Assembly (NCBI GenBank): GCA_022843805.1
Contig: JALHMY010000041.1
Location: forward strand, 1-64,000
Length of the DNA: 64,000 nt
Direction of reading: 5' to 3'
Source of the DNA: Fuerstiella sp.
GTDB taxonomy: Bacteria > Planctomycetota > Planctomycetia > Planctomycetales > Planctomycetaceae
The translations under genes and the position numbers were made by a program. This document shows positions 18,519 through 25,902 of the stretch, one piece after another (the first letter of the stretch is position 1; the number at the start of each line of letters is the position of its first letter). The notes below the pieces were generated by a model. That model was not told the origin of the DNA and did not search any database. It saw nothing but the letters and a program-made list of their open reading frames with translations.

Positions 18519-20084
18519 ATGGGAATGATCGCAGAATCGGAGATGGGGTTTGTGCAGGCGGTCAGCAGGCTGAGTGACGCGAATCCGTTCCTGCCGCAGC
18601 GAATCGAACTGGAACGTGCGGCATTGGGAGATGAGTTTGTCGCGGAGAAGGAGCCCTACTGGAGTCTCACGCCGGATCAGACCATTCAGCGACGCGGGAA
18701 CCTCATCAAAATTGTCGACAGGGCTCGGATCGTGGCAGAATCCCTTCGCCAAAAATTACATGACGGGCAGTCAGCAGCCGACAGGCAGCTGGAGTTGTAC
18801 GATGATCTGGTGCTCTACATTTTGTTCTATGAGCAGCTGGAAGTCTGGGGCCAGCGAGGAACCACTGCAGCAGAGAGTGAGTCGCGGGATTTGCAGGCAT
18901 GGAAACGCTATTCACACGAATTCGATTACTGGATGAATGTGCCGGAGAAGATTCTGCCTTCCGCTGATCAGAAGGTGCATCTGTTTGGGGTCTTCTTTCA
19001 GATTTATCGAGCCTTCTTTAATATCTTCGAGTGTGTGATCGGACAGTCGCTTCCGACTGCCAAACTTCGTGCCAGAATCTGGCAGTCAATTTTTACGCAT
19101 GATCTGAGACGGTACCGGCGAAGTCTGTATCAATCGCTTTCTCAGGTGACCACACTGATCAGCGGTCCCAGTGGAAGTGGCAAGGAGCTGGTTGCACAGG
19201 CGATTGGAATGTCGCGCTTTATTCCCTTTGAACCTCGGAAGGAAAAATTCGCCACTCATTTTGCCGACAGTTATTTTGCCATCAACATCTCGGCGTTCTC
19301 CAAAAATCTGATTGAGTCCGAATTGTTTGGCCATGCGAAAGGCGCGTTTACGGGAGCTTCGGGTGCAAGGACAGGCTGGCTGGAGACCTGCGGAATGTAT
19401 GGCTCAATACTTCTGGACGAAATCGGTGAGCTGGATATCACGACGCAGGTAAAGCTGCTTCGGGTTTTGCAGAATCGTCAGTATCAGAGAATTGGCGAGA
19501 GTCAGATTCGTGGCTTTCAGGGTAAGTTTATTGCCGCAACAAATCGGGACCTGCGAAGAGAAATTGAAGCAGGAAAGTTTCGAGAGGATTTGTATTACCG
19601 GCTTTGTTCGGATGTCATTGAAACGCCTTCACTCGTTTCACAGGTCCGGGACAATTCCGAGTTTCTGGGGAATCTGGTCGCTCATCTTGCCGGTCGTATT
19701 GCGCCGGAAGAACAGCAGACACTGACCGATGACGTCATGAAATGGCTGAAGCGGGGCTTACCGGCCGAGTATGCGTGGCCTGGGAATATCCGGGAACTTG
19801 AGCAGTGCATACGCAACATCATGATCTGCGGGGAGTATCGACCACCAGCCAGTGCTTCAGTCGGCCAGACGGCCAGCTATTCGGCTGATGCACTTGCGCT
19901 GCTTGACCAGATGCAGTCGTTCCGTCTGACCGCCAGCGAGGTGCTGAGTCATTACTGCAGAATGGCGTACCGAAAAACGAAGAGTTTTGAAAAGACCGCG
20001 AAACTCTTACAGCTTGATCGCCGCACCGTCCGGGCAAAAGTGGATCTGGCGGAGGGTGTTGATTCAGCGGACGATTCTGCGTAG
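18519..20084 (+). CDS. Sigma-54-dependent transcriptional activator without receiver domain
   Basis: 521 residues from ATG 18519 (GGAGA at 18506-18510); the frame is open from a TTG at 18438. The first ~200 residues are helical and not recognised; no receiver, GAF or PAS motif is seen. The AAA+ domain has Walker A SGPSGSGKELV, the sigma-54 contact loop GAFTGA in GHAKGAFTGASGAR, Walker B ILLDEIGELD, and the arginine region FREDLYYRL. The end has a Fis-type helix-turn-helix (FEKTAKLLQLDRRTVRAKVDL). It is divergent from the VIT/VWA gene, whose promoter is of the sigma-54 type. Its stop codon lies within the inverted-repeat element that follows. Confidence 0.93.
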   Translation: MGMIAESEMGFVQAVSRLSDANPFLPQRIELERAALGDEFVAEKEPYWSLTPDQTIQRRGNLIKIVDRARIVAESLRQKLHDGQSAADRQLELYDDLVLYILFYEQLEVWGQRGTTAAESESRDLQAWKRYSHEFDYWMNVPEKILPSADQKVHLFGVFFQIYRAFFNIFECVIGQSLPTAKLRARIWQSIFTHDLRRYRRSLYQSLSQVTTLISGPSGSGKELVAQAIGMSRFIPFEPRKEKFATHFADSYFAINISAFSKNLIESELFGHAKGAFTGASGARTGWLETCGMYGSILLDEIGELDITTQVKLLRVLQNRQYQRIGESQIRGFQGKFIAATNRDLRREIEAGKFREDLYYRLCSDVIETPSLVSQVRDNSEFLGNLVAHLAGRIAPEEQQTLTDDVMKWLKRGLPAEYAWPGNIRELEQCIRNIMICGEYRPPASASVGQTASYSADALALLDQMQSFRLTASEVLSHYCRMAYRKTKSFEKTAKLLQLDRRTVRAKVDLAEGVDSADDSA

Positions 20085-20236
20085 TGCTCTGTCAGGATAA
20101 ATAGTTCGGGCTGGAGGTAGTGGATCTTGCTAAAGATCCCCTGGCCGGAAGTAGTGGATCTTGCTAAAGATCCCCTGGCTGCAGGACCTTTGGCAAGGTC
20201 CACTACCCGAAATTCAAAGCACGACAGAGCAGTAGT
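20081..20236. repeat. Terminal-inverted-repeat element 1 with hairpin cargo
   Basis: Left end GTAGTGCTCTGTCA (20081-20094) and right end GACAGAGCAGTAGTC (20222-20236) are inverted copies. Inside are two 29-bp units at 20117-20145 and 20151-20179, each a hairpin GGATCTT-gcta-AAGATCC, and a third inverted relative, GGACCTTTGGCAAGGTCC. A second element with the same ends but different cargo lies at 58076-58186. The left end overlaps the stop of the sigma-54 activator. The hairpins may also terminate transcription from both sides. Confidence 0.85.
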
Positions 20237-20275
20237 CTGCGTTTCCGCAATACAATCGCTTCTTTTCGCGGTCCG

Positions 20276-21685
20276 TCAGCTCGCCGGGCGATTTTCAGTC
20301 GCTGTCATCTCTTTCAGTGTTGCCTCACTGTTCTCTCGTTCTGCAAACTCCCGATGCAGCAGCATCAGCAATGATTGCAGAAACGCAACGACGATTGGGC
20401 CAACGAACACGCCGGTTGGTCCCAGAGCCTGAACTCCGCCCAGAACCCCCACGAGTGCAGCAAGGGGATGAAGTGAGGCTTTCTCCAGCAGGATCCAGGG
20501 GCGGACGAGGTTATCGACGGTTGAAACAACTCCGGCGCCATACAGAGCGAGCATGAATCCGGCGACGGGTCGCACTTCCCCAAAGATCAGCCACAGGCTC
20601 ACTGGGATCCAGACGAGAGAAGCGCCAACAAACGGGACCATTGCCATCAGGGCAGTCAAAGCCGTCAGCAAAAAAATGGACTTTAGTCCGGCAAACCAGA
20701 ATCCGATCCCCGACAAGATGGCCTGTGCCATCGCCGAAGCGACTGCGCCTGCCACGACAGCACGCACCAGTACTTCAAACTCGGTCAGCAATTGTTGTTC
20801 ATACTTACCCTCGAGCGGAGAAAGCAGCAGAAGTGTGTCGATGATTTGAGGCCCATCGGCAAACCAGAAGAATAGAGCGACGACAAAGATCATTAATCCG
20901 AAAACGGCCCGCGCAAAGATCACGCTCGTCGCGCCGCTGAAGGTGGCAACCCAGCCCGGTGTTGCTGCGAAAAACTGTCCGGTGAGCGTTCTCAGATCCT
21001 GTGCTGTGGGATTAGCCAGTTCTCTGAGAGGAAACCACCATGGGCCACCGAGCATATCCTGTCTGTAATCGAGGAAACTGTGGATGGCTGCTTCAACAGA
21101 TTTCTGATAGGCCAGTGTGCCGGGAATCCCTGTCATGGCCTCCTGAAGCGACTTTCGCACTCTGTCGGCATCAGGAGCTGGTAGTTCCCGCGGTACTGCG
21201 GAGACGCCCTCATGCAGCCGTTCGAATTCCGTGCTGATGTGTTCCAGAGCAGCCAGGTTCCCGCTCGCAGTCGCTCCCTGACTGGCGTCCGAACGGAGCT
21301 GGCTGAGCGACGATTCGATAAAGCGAAACTCTTCAGCAAACGGGTAGTCGAGTCCCAGACTCTGGCGAGCCTGATTCAGCTGGCTTCGCAGCGTTCCATT
21401 GTCCAGATCTTCCACGATCTGTCCTGCCTCATGTCCAGCAAGCATCAGTGCTGCAGTAAACGGGATCAGAACAGCGAGCAGTACGGAGATCGTCATAATG
21501 GACGCTGCCAGATAACGTCGACCTCTGCACCACTGCGTCATCCGAAGATGAACGGGCCGCAGCATGATGACCGTTACGGCCGCCAGAAACAACGGGAGCA
21601 GGAAGACTGAGATGACCTGATAGAACAGGACGAGCAGGATACTGGTGATAACCACCAGCACCACAAACGACACAATTCGCGCCAT
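20276..21685 (-). CDS. AI-2E family transporter (PerM-like membrane protein)
   Basis: 469 residues from the ATG at 21685, chosen because AGAGGAAC lies just upstream; the frame extends to 21763. About eight membrane helices are visible: two hairpins at the N-terminus (IVSFVVLVVITSILLVLFY), a long soluble insert, then the conserved C-terminal block with FVGASLVWIPVSLWLI and LGGVQALGPTGVFVGPIVVAF. The family is named for AI-2 export but includes Na+/H+ antiporters and uncharacterised members, so the substrate is unknown. It is convergent with the sigma-54 activator across the inverted-repeat element. Confidence 0.88.
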   Translation of the reverse strand: MARIVSFVVLVVITSILLVLFYQVISVFLLPLFLAAVTVIMLRPVHLRMTQWCRGRRYLAASIMTISVLLAVLIPFTAALMLAGHEAGQIVEDLDNGTLRSQLNQARQSLGLDYPFAEEFRFIESSLSQLRSDASQGATASGNLAALEHISTEFERLHEGVSAVPRELPAPDADRVRKSLQEAMTGIPGTLAYQKSVEAAIHSFLDYRQDMLGGPWWFPLRELANPTAQDLRTLTGQFFAATPGWVATFSGATSVIFARAVFGLMIFVVALFFWFADGPQIIDTLLLLSPLEGKYEQQLLTEFEVLVRAVVAGAVASAMAQAILSGIGFWFAGLKSIFLLTALTALMAMVPFVGASLVWIPVSLWLIFGEVRPVAGFMLALYGAGVVSTVDNLVRPWILLEKASLHPLAALVGVLGGVQALGPTGVFVGPIVVAFLQSLLMLLHREFAERENSEATLKEMTATENRPAS

Positions 21686-21913
21686 GATCTGTTCCTCTGC
21701 CGCCCGATGATCCGTTGAGACTCTCTGCTGAAAAAGTGGACCTTCTTTCTTCGGCCTGTCCACCGCTGATCAGTTTGACAAGGTTCAAGTTTGACCAGTT
21801 TCAGAGAGATCTTACATTGTTGTAAACAATCCATGAACTCGACAGGTGCTTCCGACCAGCAAACAGATTCCTGCTCAGCAGCAATACCCTCCGGAAAGGC
21901 GGCAATACGGGCG

Positions 21914-22453
21914 ATGCGAATCAATGTGATTGGTGCCTCAGGAAGTGGCGCATCCACGATTGGACGTCTGTTGTCAGAAAAGCTGTTGGTGCCCCATTTT
22001 GACTGCGACGATTACTTTCATGCTCCATCCGACCCGCCATTTCAGTCGCCGCGGCCTCCTGAAGAACGTACGTCTCTGTTACTGCGAGACCTGTCACCCA
22101 TCGAATGCTGGATCCTCAGCGGTGGCATTTGCGGATGGGTGCCGTATCCTGAACTTTCATTTACCGGTATTGTATTTCTTTATGTTCCGCCCGACATCCG
22201 TCTGGCCCGTCTGAGGCAGCGCGAGCAGGAAAGATTTGGCAGTCGAGTACTGCCGGGAGGAGACATGCATGCGTCTCATCTGGAATTTCTTCACTGGGCA
22301 TCTCGTTATGACGCCGGTGATGTGGATGGTAAAACACTGACCCGTCATGAAGCGTGGCTGGGCCAGCAGTGCTGCCCGGTGCTGCGAATCGACGGCACAA
22401 TGCCATTATCGGAATCCGTCGAAGTCATTTTGAAGACTCTGGGTGATCGATGA
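21914..22453 (+). CDS. P-loop nucleotide kinase-like protein
   Basis: 179 residues from ATG 21914, which puts the P-loop (INVIGASGSGAST) at the very N-terminus as is usual for small nucleotide kinases; upstream starts (for example 21833) lack ribosome binding sites. HFDCDDYFH follows as in shikimate/adenylate-kinase-like folds, and LARLRQREQERFG is an arginine-rich lid-like segment. The phosphate acceptor is unknown. The NYN-domain gene follows after 117 nt on the same strand. Confidence 0.75.
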   Translation: MRINVIGASGSGASTIGRLLSEKLLVPHFDCDDYFHAPSDPPFQSPRPPEERTSLLLRDLSPIECWILSGGICGWVPYPELSFTGIVFLYVPPDIRLARLRQREQERFGSRVLPGGDMHASHLEFLHWASRYDAGDVDGKTLTRHEAWLGQQCCPVLRIDGTMPLSESVEVILKTLGDR

Positions 22454-22570
22454 GCTTCCCTCGGGGCAAAGTTGTGGCTGAGCATGGTCGAAACTCGCAA
22501 TCCTGGTATCATTCTCAAGCTGGCTTGCTCGCGAACAGTCATCAGGAAAAATATCACCGGAAAGTGAAAA

Positions 22571-23365
22571 ATGAGTACGACTGGCCACAGAAACGCTGTT
22601 TCAGAAGAGCCCCTGATCGCCGTGTTCATCGACTTTGAAAATCTGGCGATTGGCGTTCGCGAAATGAAGGTCGGAAAATTTCAGATCCAGCTGATACTGA
22701 AACGCCTGCTGGAGAAAGGTCGGCTTGTCTACAAGCGCGCCTACTGCGACTGGTACCACTATGAAGACGCTGTTCGTGAATTTCATATGCAGGGAGTGGA
22801 ACTGATTGATATTCCACAGAGCAAAATGAGTGGCAAGAACAGTGCGGACATACGGATGGTGGTTGATGCTCTTGACCTTTGTTATTCGAAACAGCACATC
22901 GACGTGTTTGCCCTCATCTCAGGCGACAGCGATTTTTCTCCCCTCGTTTCCAAGCTGAAGGAAAACAATAAACGGGTGATTGGCTGTGGTGTGAAGCGTT
23001 CAACTTCGGATCTGCTGATCAGTAACTGCGACGAGTTTATCTACTACGACGATCTGATTCGTGTGGCAGAGAAGACTCAGGCCCGGGAGAAAAAACCGGC
23101 CGGGCGAAAAACGGATGAAGACCGGCAGCAGGAGGCATTCGACAGAGTTCTGGAAGTGGTTCATTCCATCGAACAGGACTATGACCCGCTGTGGGGATCA
23201 AATCTGAAACAGGCCATTCGCCGGGTCTATCCTGGATTCAATGAAGGCTACTATGGCTATCACTGCTTTTCAGACCTTCTGGAGGCGTTGAGTGACCGGG
23301 GGCTGATTGAGCTGGATTACGATGAAGCGCGGGGCAACTACAAAATTCATCTGACCAAAACCTGA
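22571..23365 (+). CDS. NYN-domain protein with C-terminal OST-HTH (LOTUS)-like domain
   Basis: 264 residues. The NYN nuclease fold covers about 15-160: AVFIDFENLA supplies the first acidic residue, SADIRMVVDALDL and ALISGDSDFSPLV supply the others, and STSDLLISNCDEFIYYDDL closes the domain. A charged linker (AREKKPAGRKTDEDRQQ) leads to about 70 residues that fit an OST-HTH/LOTUS RNA-binding module. This LabA-like arrangement is widespread in bacteria and is thought to act on RNA; the catalytic Asp residues appear intact. GGAAAG precedes the ATG. A large inverted-repeat element follows the gene. Confidence 0.88.
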   Translation: MSTTGHRNAVSEEPLIAVFIDFENLAIGVREMKVGKFQIQLILKRLLEKGRLVYKRAYCDWYHYEDAVREFHMQGVELIDIPQSKMSGKNSADIRMVVDALDLCYSKQHIDVFALISGDSDFSPLVSKLKENNKRVIGCGVKRSTSDLLISNCDEFIYYDDLIRVAEKTQAREKKPAGRKTDEDRQQEAFDRVLEVVHSIEQDYDPLWGSNLKQAIRRVYPGFNEGYYGYHCFSDLLEALSDRGLIELDYDEARGNYKIHLTKT

Positions 23366-23487
23366 ATGGTGTGATTCGATCGGTTCTCTGCAGGGCCGCA
23401 GTTCCGTACCCGGTGGCATGTGCCGGGAAAAGGGTTCGACCTATTGAAATGTTCGTGAAAAGGGTCAGCAGGAGCAGTTGTGTTTTC

Positions 23488-23690
23488 GGCCCAACGGGCC
23501 ATCCGTTTCCATAGCCTGGTCCATCGGCCCAGGACCGGGAAACCACAGAGCCAAAGGCCTAACGGGCCGACCGTTTGATGTTTTTTTTGTCGCTCCCAAA
23601 ACGGCCGGCCCGTTGGGCCTGAATGATCATCAGGGGGCTGTTTTCCAGGGCCGCTGGCCCTGGCTATGAAAACGGCTGGCCTATTGGGCC
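23488..23690. repeat. Large imperfect inverted repeat, four copies of a 21-bp element
   Basis: The element is GGCCyAACGGGCC followed by rnCCGTTT. Copies 1 and 2 (23488-23508, 23556-23576) are on the plus strand. Copies 3 and 4 (23599-23619, 23670-23690) are on the minus strand, copy 4 as GGCCCAATAGGCC. The spacer after copy 1 (CATAGCCTGG..CGGCCCAGGA) matches the spacer after copy 4 read in reverse (CATAGCCAGG..CGGCCCTGG), so the whole folds as a ~90-bp-arm hairpin around 23577-23598. Confidence 0.85.
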
Positions 23691-23730
23691 GGAATCGCAT
23701 GGGCCGGAATCGCATGGGCCGGAATCGCAT
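23686..23730. repeat. 15-bp tandem repeat, three perfect copies
   Basis: GGGCCGGAATCGCAT is repeated at 23686, 23701 and 23716 with no mismatch. The first copy overlaps the end of the large inverted repeat. Confidence 0.97.
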
Positions 23731-24036
23731 GCTGTCGGACCCGGGGCCTGATCTGCCGCTCATTTTCTTTCACACAAGAGATGTGTGGTACGATGAGTGG
23801 GCCGGGGGAGTGGGCCGGGGGAGGGTATTCATTTCACCCGGATTGATATTGATCGCGTCCTGCATCCATTCATGTTCCACAAGATCAGATCATGAAGAAA
23901 TCTCCATTTTTCGCAATTTCGATTAACTGCGAGACGTTTTCATCATCAGCGTTTCGAGTGCATCTCTCAATGGGTAAAATTTCCTGCACGTCGCAGAATG
24001 TGCTGTGACATTTTTTGAGCTCATGGAGGTTGGCTA

Positions 24037-24462
24037 ATGGTTCGGTCCTGGATGATGGTGTTTTTGTCTGCTGCCCTTTTTGCTGGCGTAGCGGAAGCTC
24101 GTGGCAGAAATCGCGTGGTTCGATATCAGACAAATTCTTTTCAGTCGCAGGCTCCTTTACGTTACTCGGGCGGAGTAACTCGGATTGCTTCAACACAGAC
24201 TTACGGAAATCGTCCGTTGCAGGTAACACCGGCTGGTTATCAGAATTCCGGTGGTCAGTCTTTCTCCGGTGGAAACTCGATGCAGGCCTGGGCTGAGGAA
24301 GAAGCCCGGATGATGGCCAGTCGAGGAACATGTGGTCATATCCGACCGGCTCCTCCAGGTTATTTTGTGGGGGTCGGCTGTGGTGCGACATGCATGGGAA
24401 CAGGAACGCTTGTGGGCGAAGCGTCCTTCCAGGGGAAAATGGTACGAGTCTGGAAACGCTAA
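24037..24462 (+). CDS. Small secreted protein of unknown function
   Basis: 141 residues with a clear signal peptide (about 1-21, MVRSWMMVFLSAALFAGVAEA) and a strong GGAGG site 7-8 nt before the ATG. The middle is Ser/Gly/Gln-rich. The C-terminal third has QAWAEEEARMMASRGTCGH and YFVGVGCGATC. I recall related small planctomycete secreted proteins with an EGVGxG-type motif after a helical segment, but their function is unknown. The four Cys residues could form disulfides outside the cell. Confidence 0.75.
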   Translation: MVRSWMMVFLSAALFAGVAEARGRNRVVRYQTNSFQSQAPLRYSGGVTRIASTQTYGNRPLQVTPAGYQNSGGQSFSGGNSMQAWAEEEARMMASRGTCGHIRPAPPGYFVGVGCGATCMGTGTLVGEASFQGKMVRVWKR

Positions 24463-24721
24463 GAACCGCTGATTGCGTTGTGAGTTCAGAGTTCCGGCAG
24501 GATCAGGAATGGTCGGTCGCCTGAACTGCCGGAGCCGTTAAGCGGCCGGTTCTGAACTTTATCGGCGGATGAATTACCAGGCGCAGATGAGCCTTCTTCC
24601 CCAAAATATGCGTGATCGAGAATCTCGCGTTTCCCCGGGAGGAAGGCCGTTTGTCGTTGAACCAGTTTTTTGCTGACGCCAGCCGCTCACATATCAATCA
24701 ACTGTCGCATGGGTCGCCCGC

Positions 24722-25735
24722 TTAGAGGATGTGTGCGATGTCCCATATTCTGACGACCCCATCGGCATGTCCGGTCGCAACTTTGTTGTTACCCATCCAT
24801 CCCACACATTGACAGTTCGTCGAGGCCGCGCTGCTCCTGGAAAACAGGCAGGTCGCAAGACTCTTAAGAGAACTTGCTTCAAAGACTTCGATTCGACCCG
24901 GCAGCAGGAGAGTCCCGCGAGGCCACACACTGGCGATATACCCTCCGTCGGGAGAGCAGCAAATCAGTGTTGGCGGCGGACCCCATCGCGAGGTCGTGGT
25001 TCGTGCCGTACACTTTCGTGTCGAGACGTCCCATACGAATATCTCATGCCTCCACGAACCAATCACACACATTTCCCGGCCTGAGTCGCATGCGAGAGAG
25101 CAGGCAGCAGGAATTATTCCAGCCTGAGTGAATGAGGAAGCCTTCCTCGACTTTATGTCCAGCCAATAGGGTTCCTCAAAATGTCCGGAAAAAATCAACT
25201 GATTTTCGTTGGGACCGAACCGCACGCCAGATATACCAGAACCAGTTTTCAACGGCGAAGAAAAGTGTTCGAAACCTGACGCTGCTTCACTAATTCGCAC
25301 ATTGCCCTCAATAGATTCGCTGAGAACCAGCCCACCGGTTCTGTCGAATTCGACTGTTATGATGGCCTGTGTATCCAGAGGCGATTCCCATCGAACACCT
25401 CGTTCTGAAACCTCCCACATCATTAGGTCCCCGGAAGAAAAACCTATCGCAATGTTGCTGCCATCCGGTGACCAGGCGACGGCGGTGGGATATCTGTCAG
25501 AAAAACTGTCCTGGCTCTGAATGGATTTACGATCTGTGTCCAGAATAGCGAGTGAACCATCGGCACCACCCGTCACAATTCGATTTCCATCGTGAGAAAC
25601 GGCCAGGCAAACAGCAGACCCGCGATGCATCGCGTAGGACTCACTGGCACGCCACCCGGAGAAAAACTGAAAGAGAATCGCAGACAATATCGCAAGCGAC
25701 AACATGAGGATCGTGCGTTTCCGGCGTTGCTTCAT
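24722..25735 (-). CDS. Membrane-anchored WD40 beta-propeller protein
   Basis: 337 residues from ATG 25735; a GTG at 25774 is an alternative. A basic start then a hydrophobic anchor (RKRTILMLSLAILSAILFQFF) precede a single seven-blade-like propeller. WD40 blades are visible as CLAVSHDGNRIVTGGADGSL, AVAWSPDGSNIAIGFSSGDL, HEIFVWDVSTRKC and GHADGVVRIWDIA. It is likely a scaffold for protein contacts outside or at the membrane; no enzyme domain is present. It is divergent from the large kinase/WD40 gene. Confidence 0.82.
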   Translation of the reverse strand: MKQRRKRTILMLSLAILSAILFQFFSGWRASESYAMHRGSAVCLAVSHDGNRIVTGGADGSLAILDTDRKSIQSQDSFSDRYPTAVAWSPDGSNIAIGFSSGDLMMWEVSERGVRWESPLDTQAIITVEFDRTGGLVLSESIEGNVRISEAASGFEHFSSPLKTGSGISGVRFGPNENQLIFSGHFEEPYWLDIKSRKASSFTQAGIIPAACSLACDSGREMCVIGSWRHEIFVWDVSTRKCTARTTTSRWGPPPTLICCSPDGGYIASVWPRGTLLLPGRIEVFEASSLKSLATCLFSRSSAASTNCQCVGWMGNNKVATGHADGVVRIWDIAHIL

Positions 25736-25902
25736 TGCTACACGCTCAATCCTGATAACGGAAAACCGGCACACACTCTGTGACAGCAGGAGAATTCAGG
25801 TTCAATTGAGTATGGACTTACGCCCTGATACGCTCATGCGGAAGGTAATACTACCTGAAACCCTGTCCGCAGTCTCCACATTTCTGCACTCAACTCTTAT
25901 AT

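Larger units (their letters stand above)
23366..24036. other. Gene-free region made of GC-rich repeats
   Basis: It contains the inverted-repeat element at 23488-23690, a perfect 15-bp triple repeat at 23686-23730 and a 13-bp double repeat at 23796-23821. The minus-strand frame 23763-23347 is a product of these repeats. The last 100 bases act as leader for the next gene. Confidence 0.75.

Noticed and set aside
23347-23763. Minus-strand frame with MRFRP repeats
   Set aside because: Its repeats come from the 15-bp tandem repeat and the GGCC hairpins; there is no start signal.
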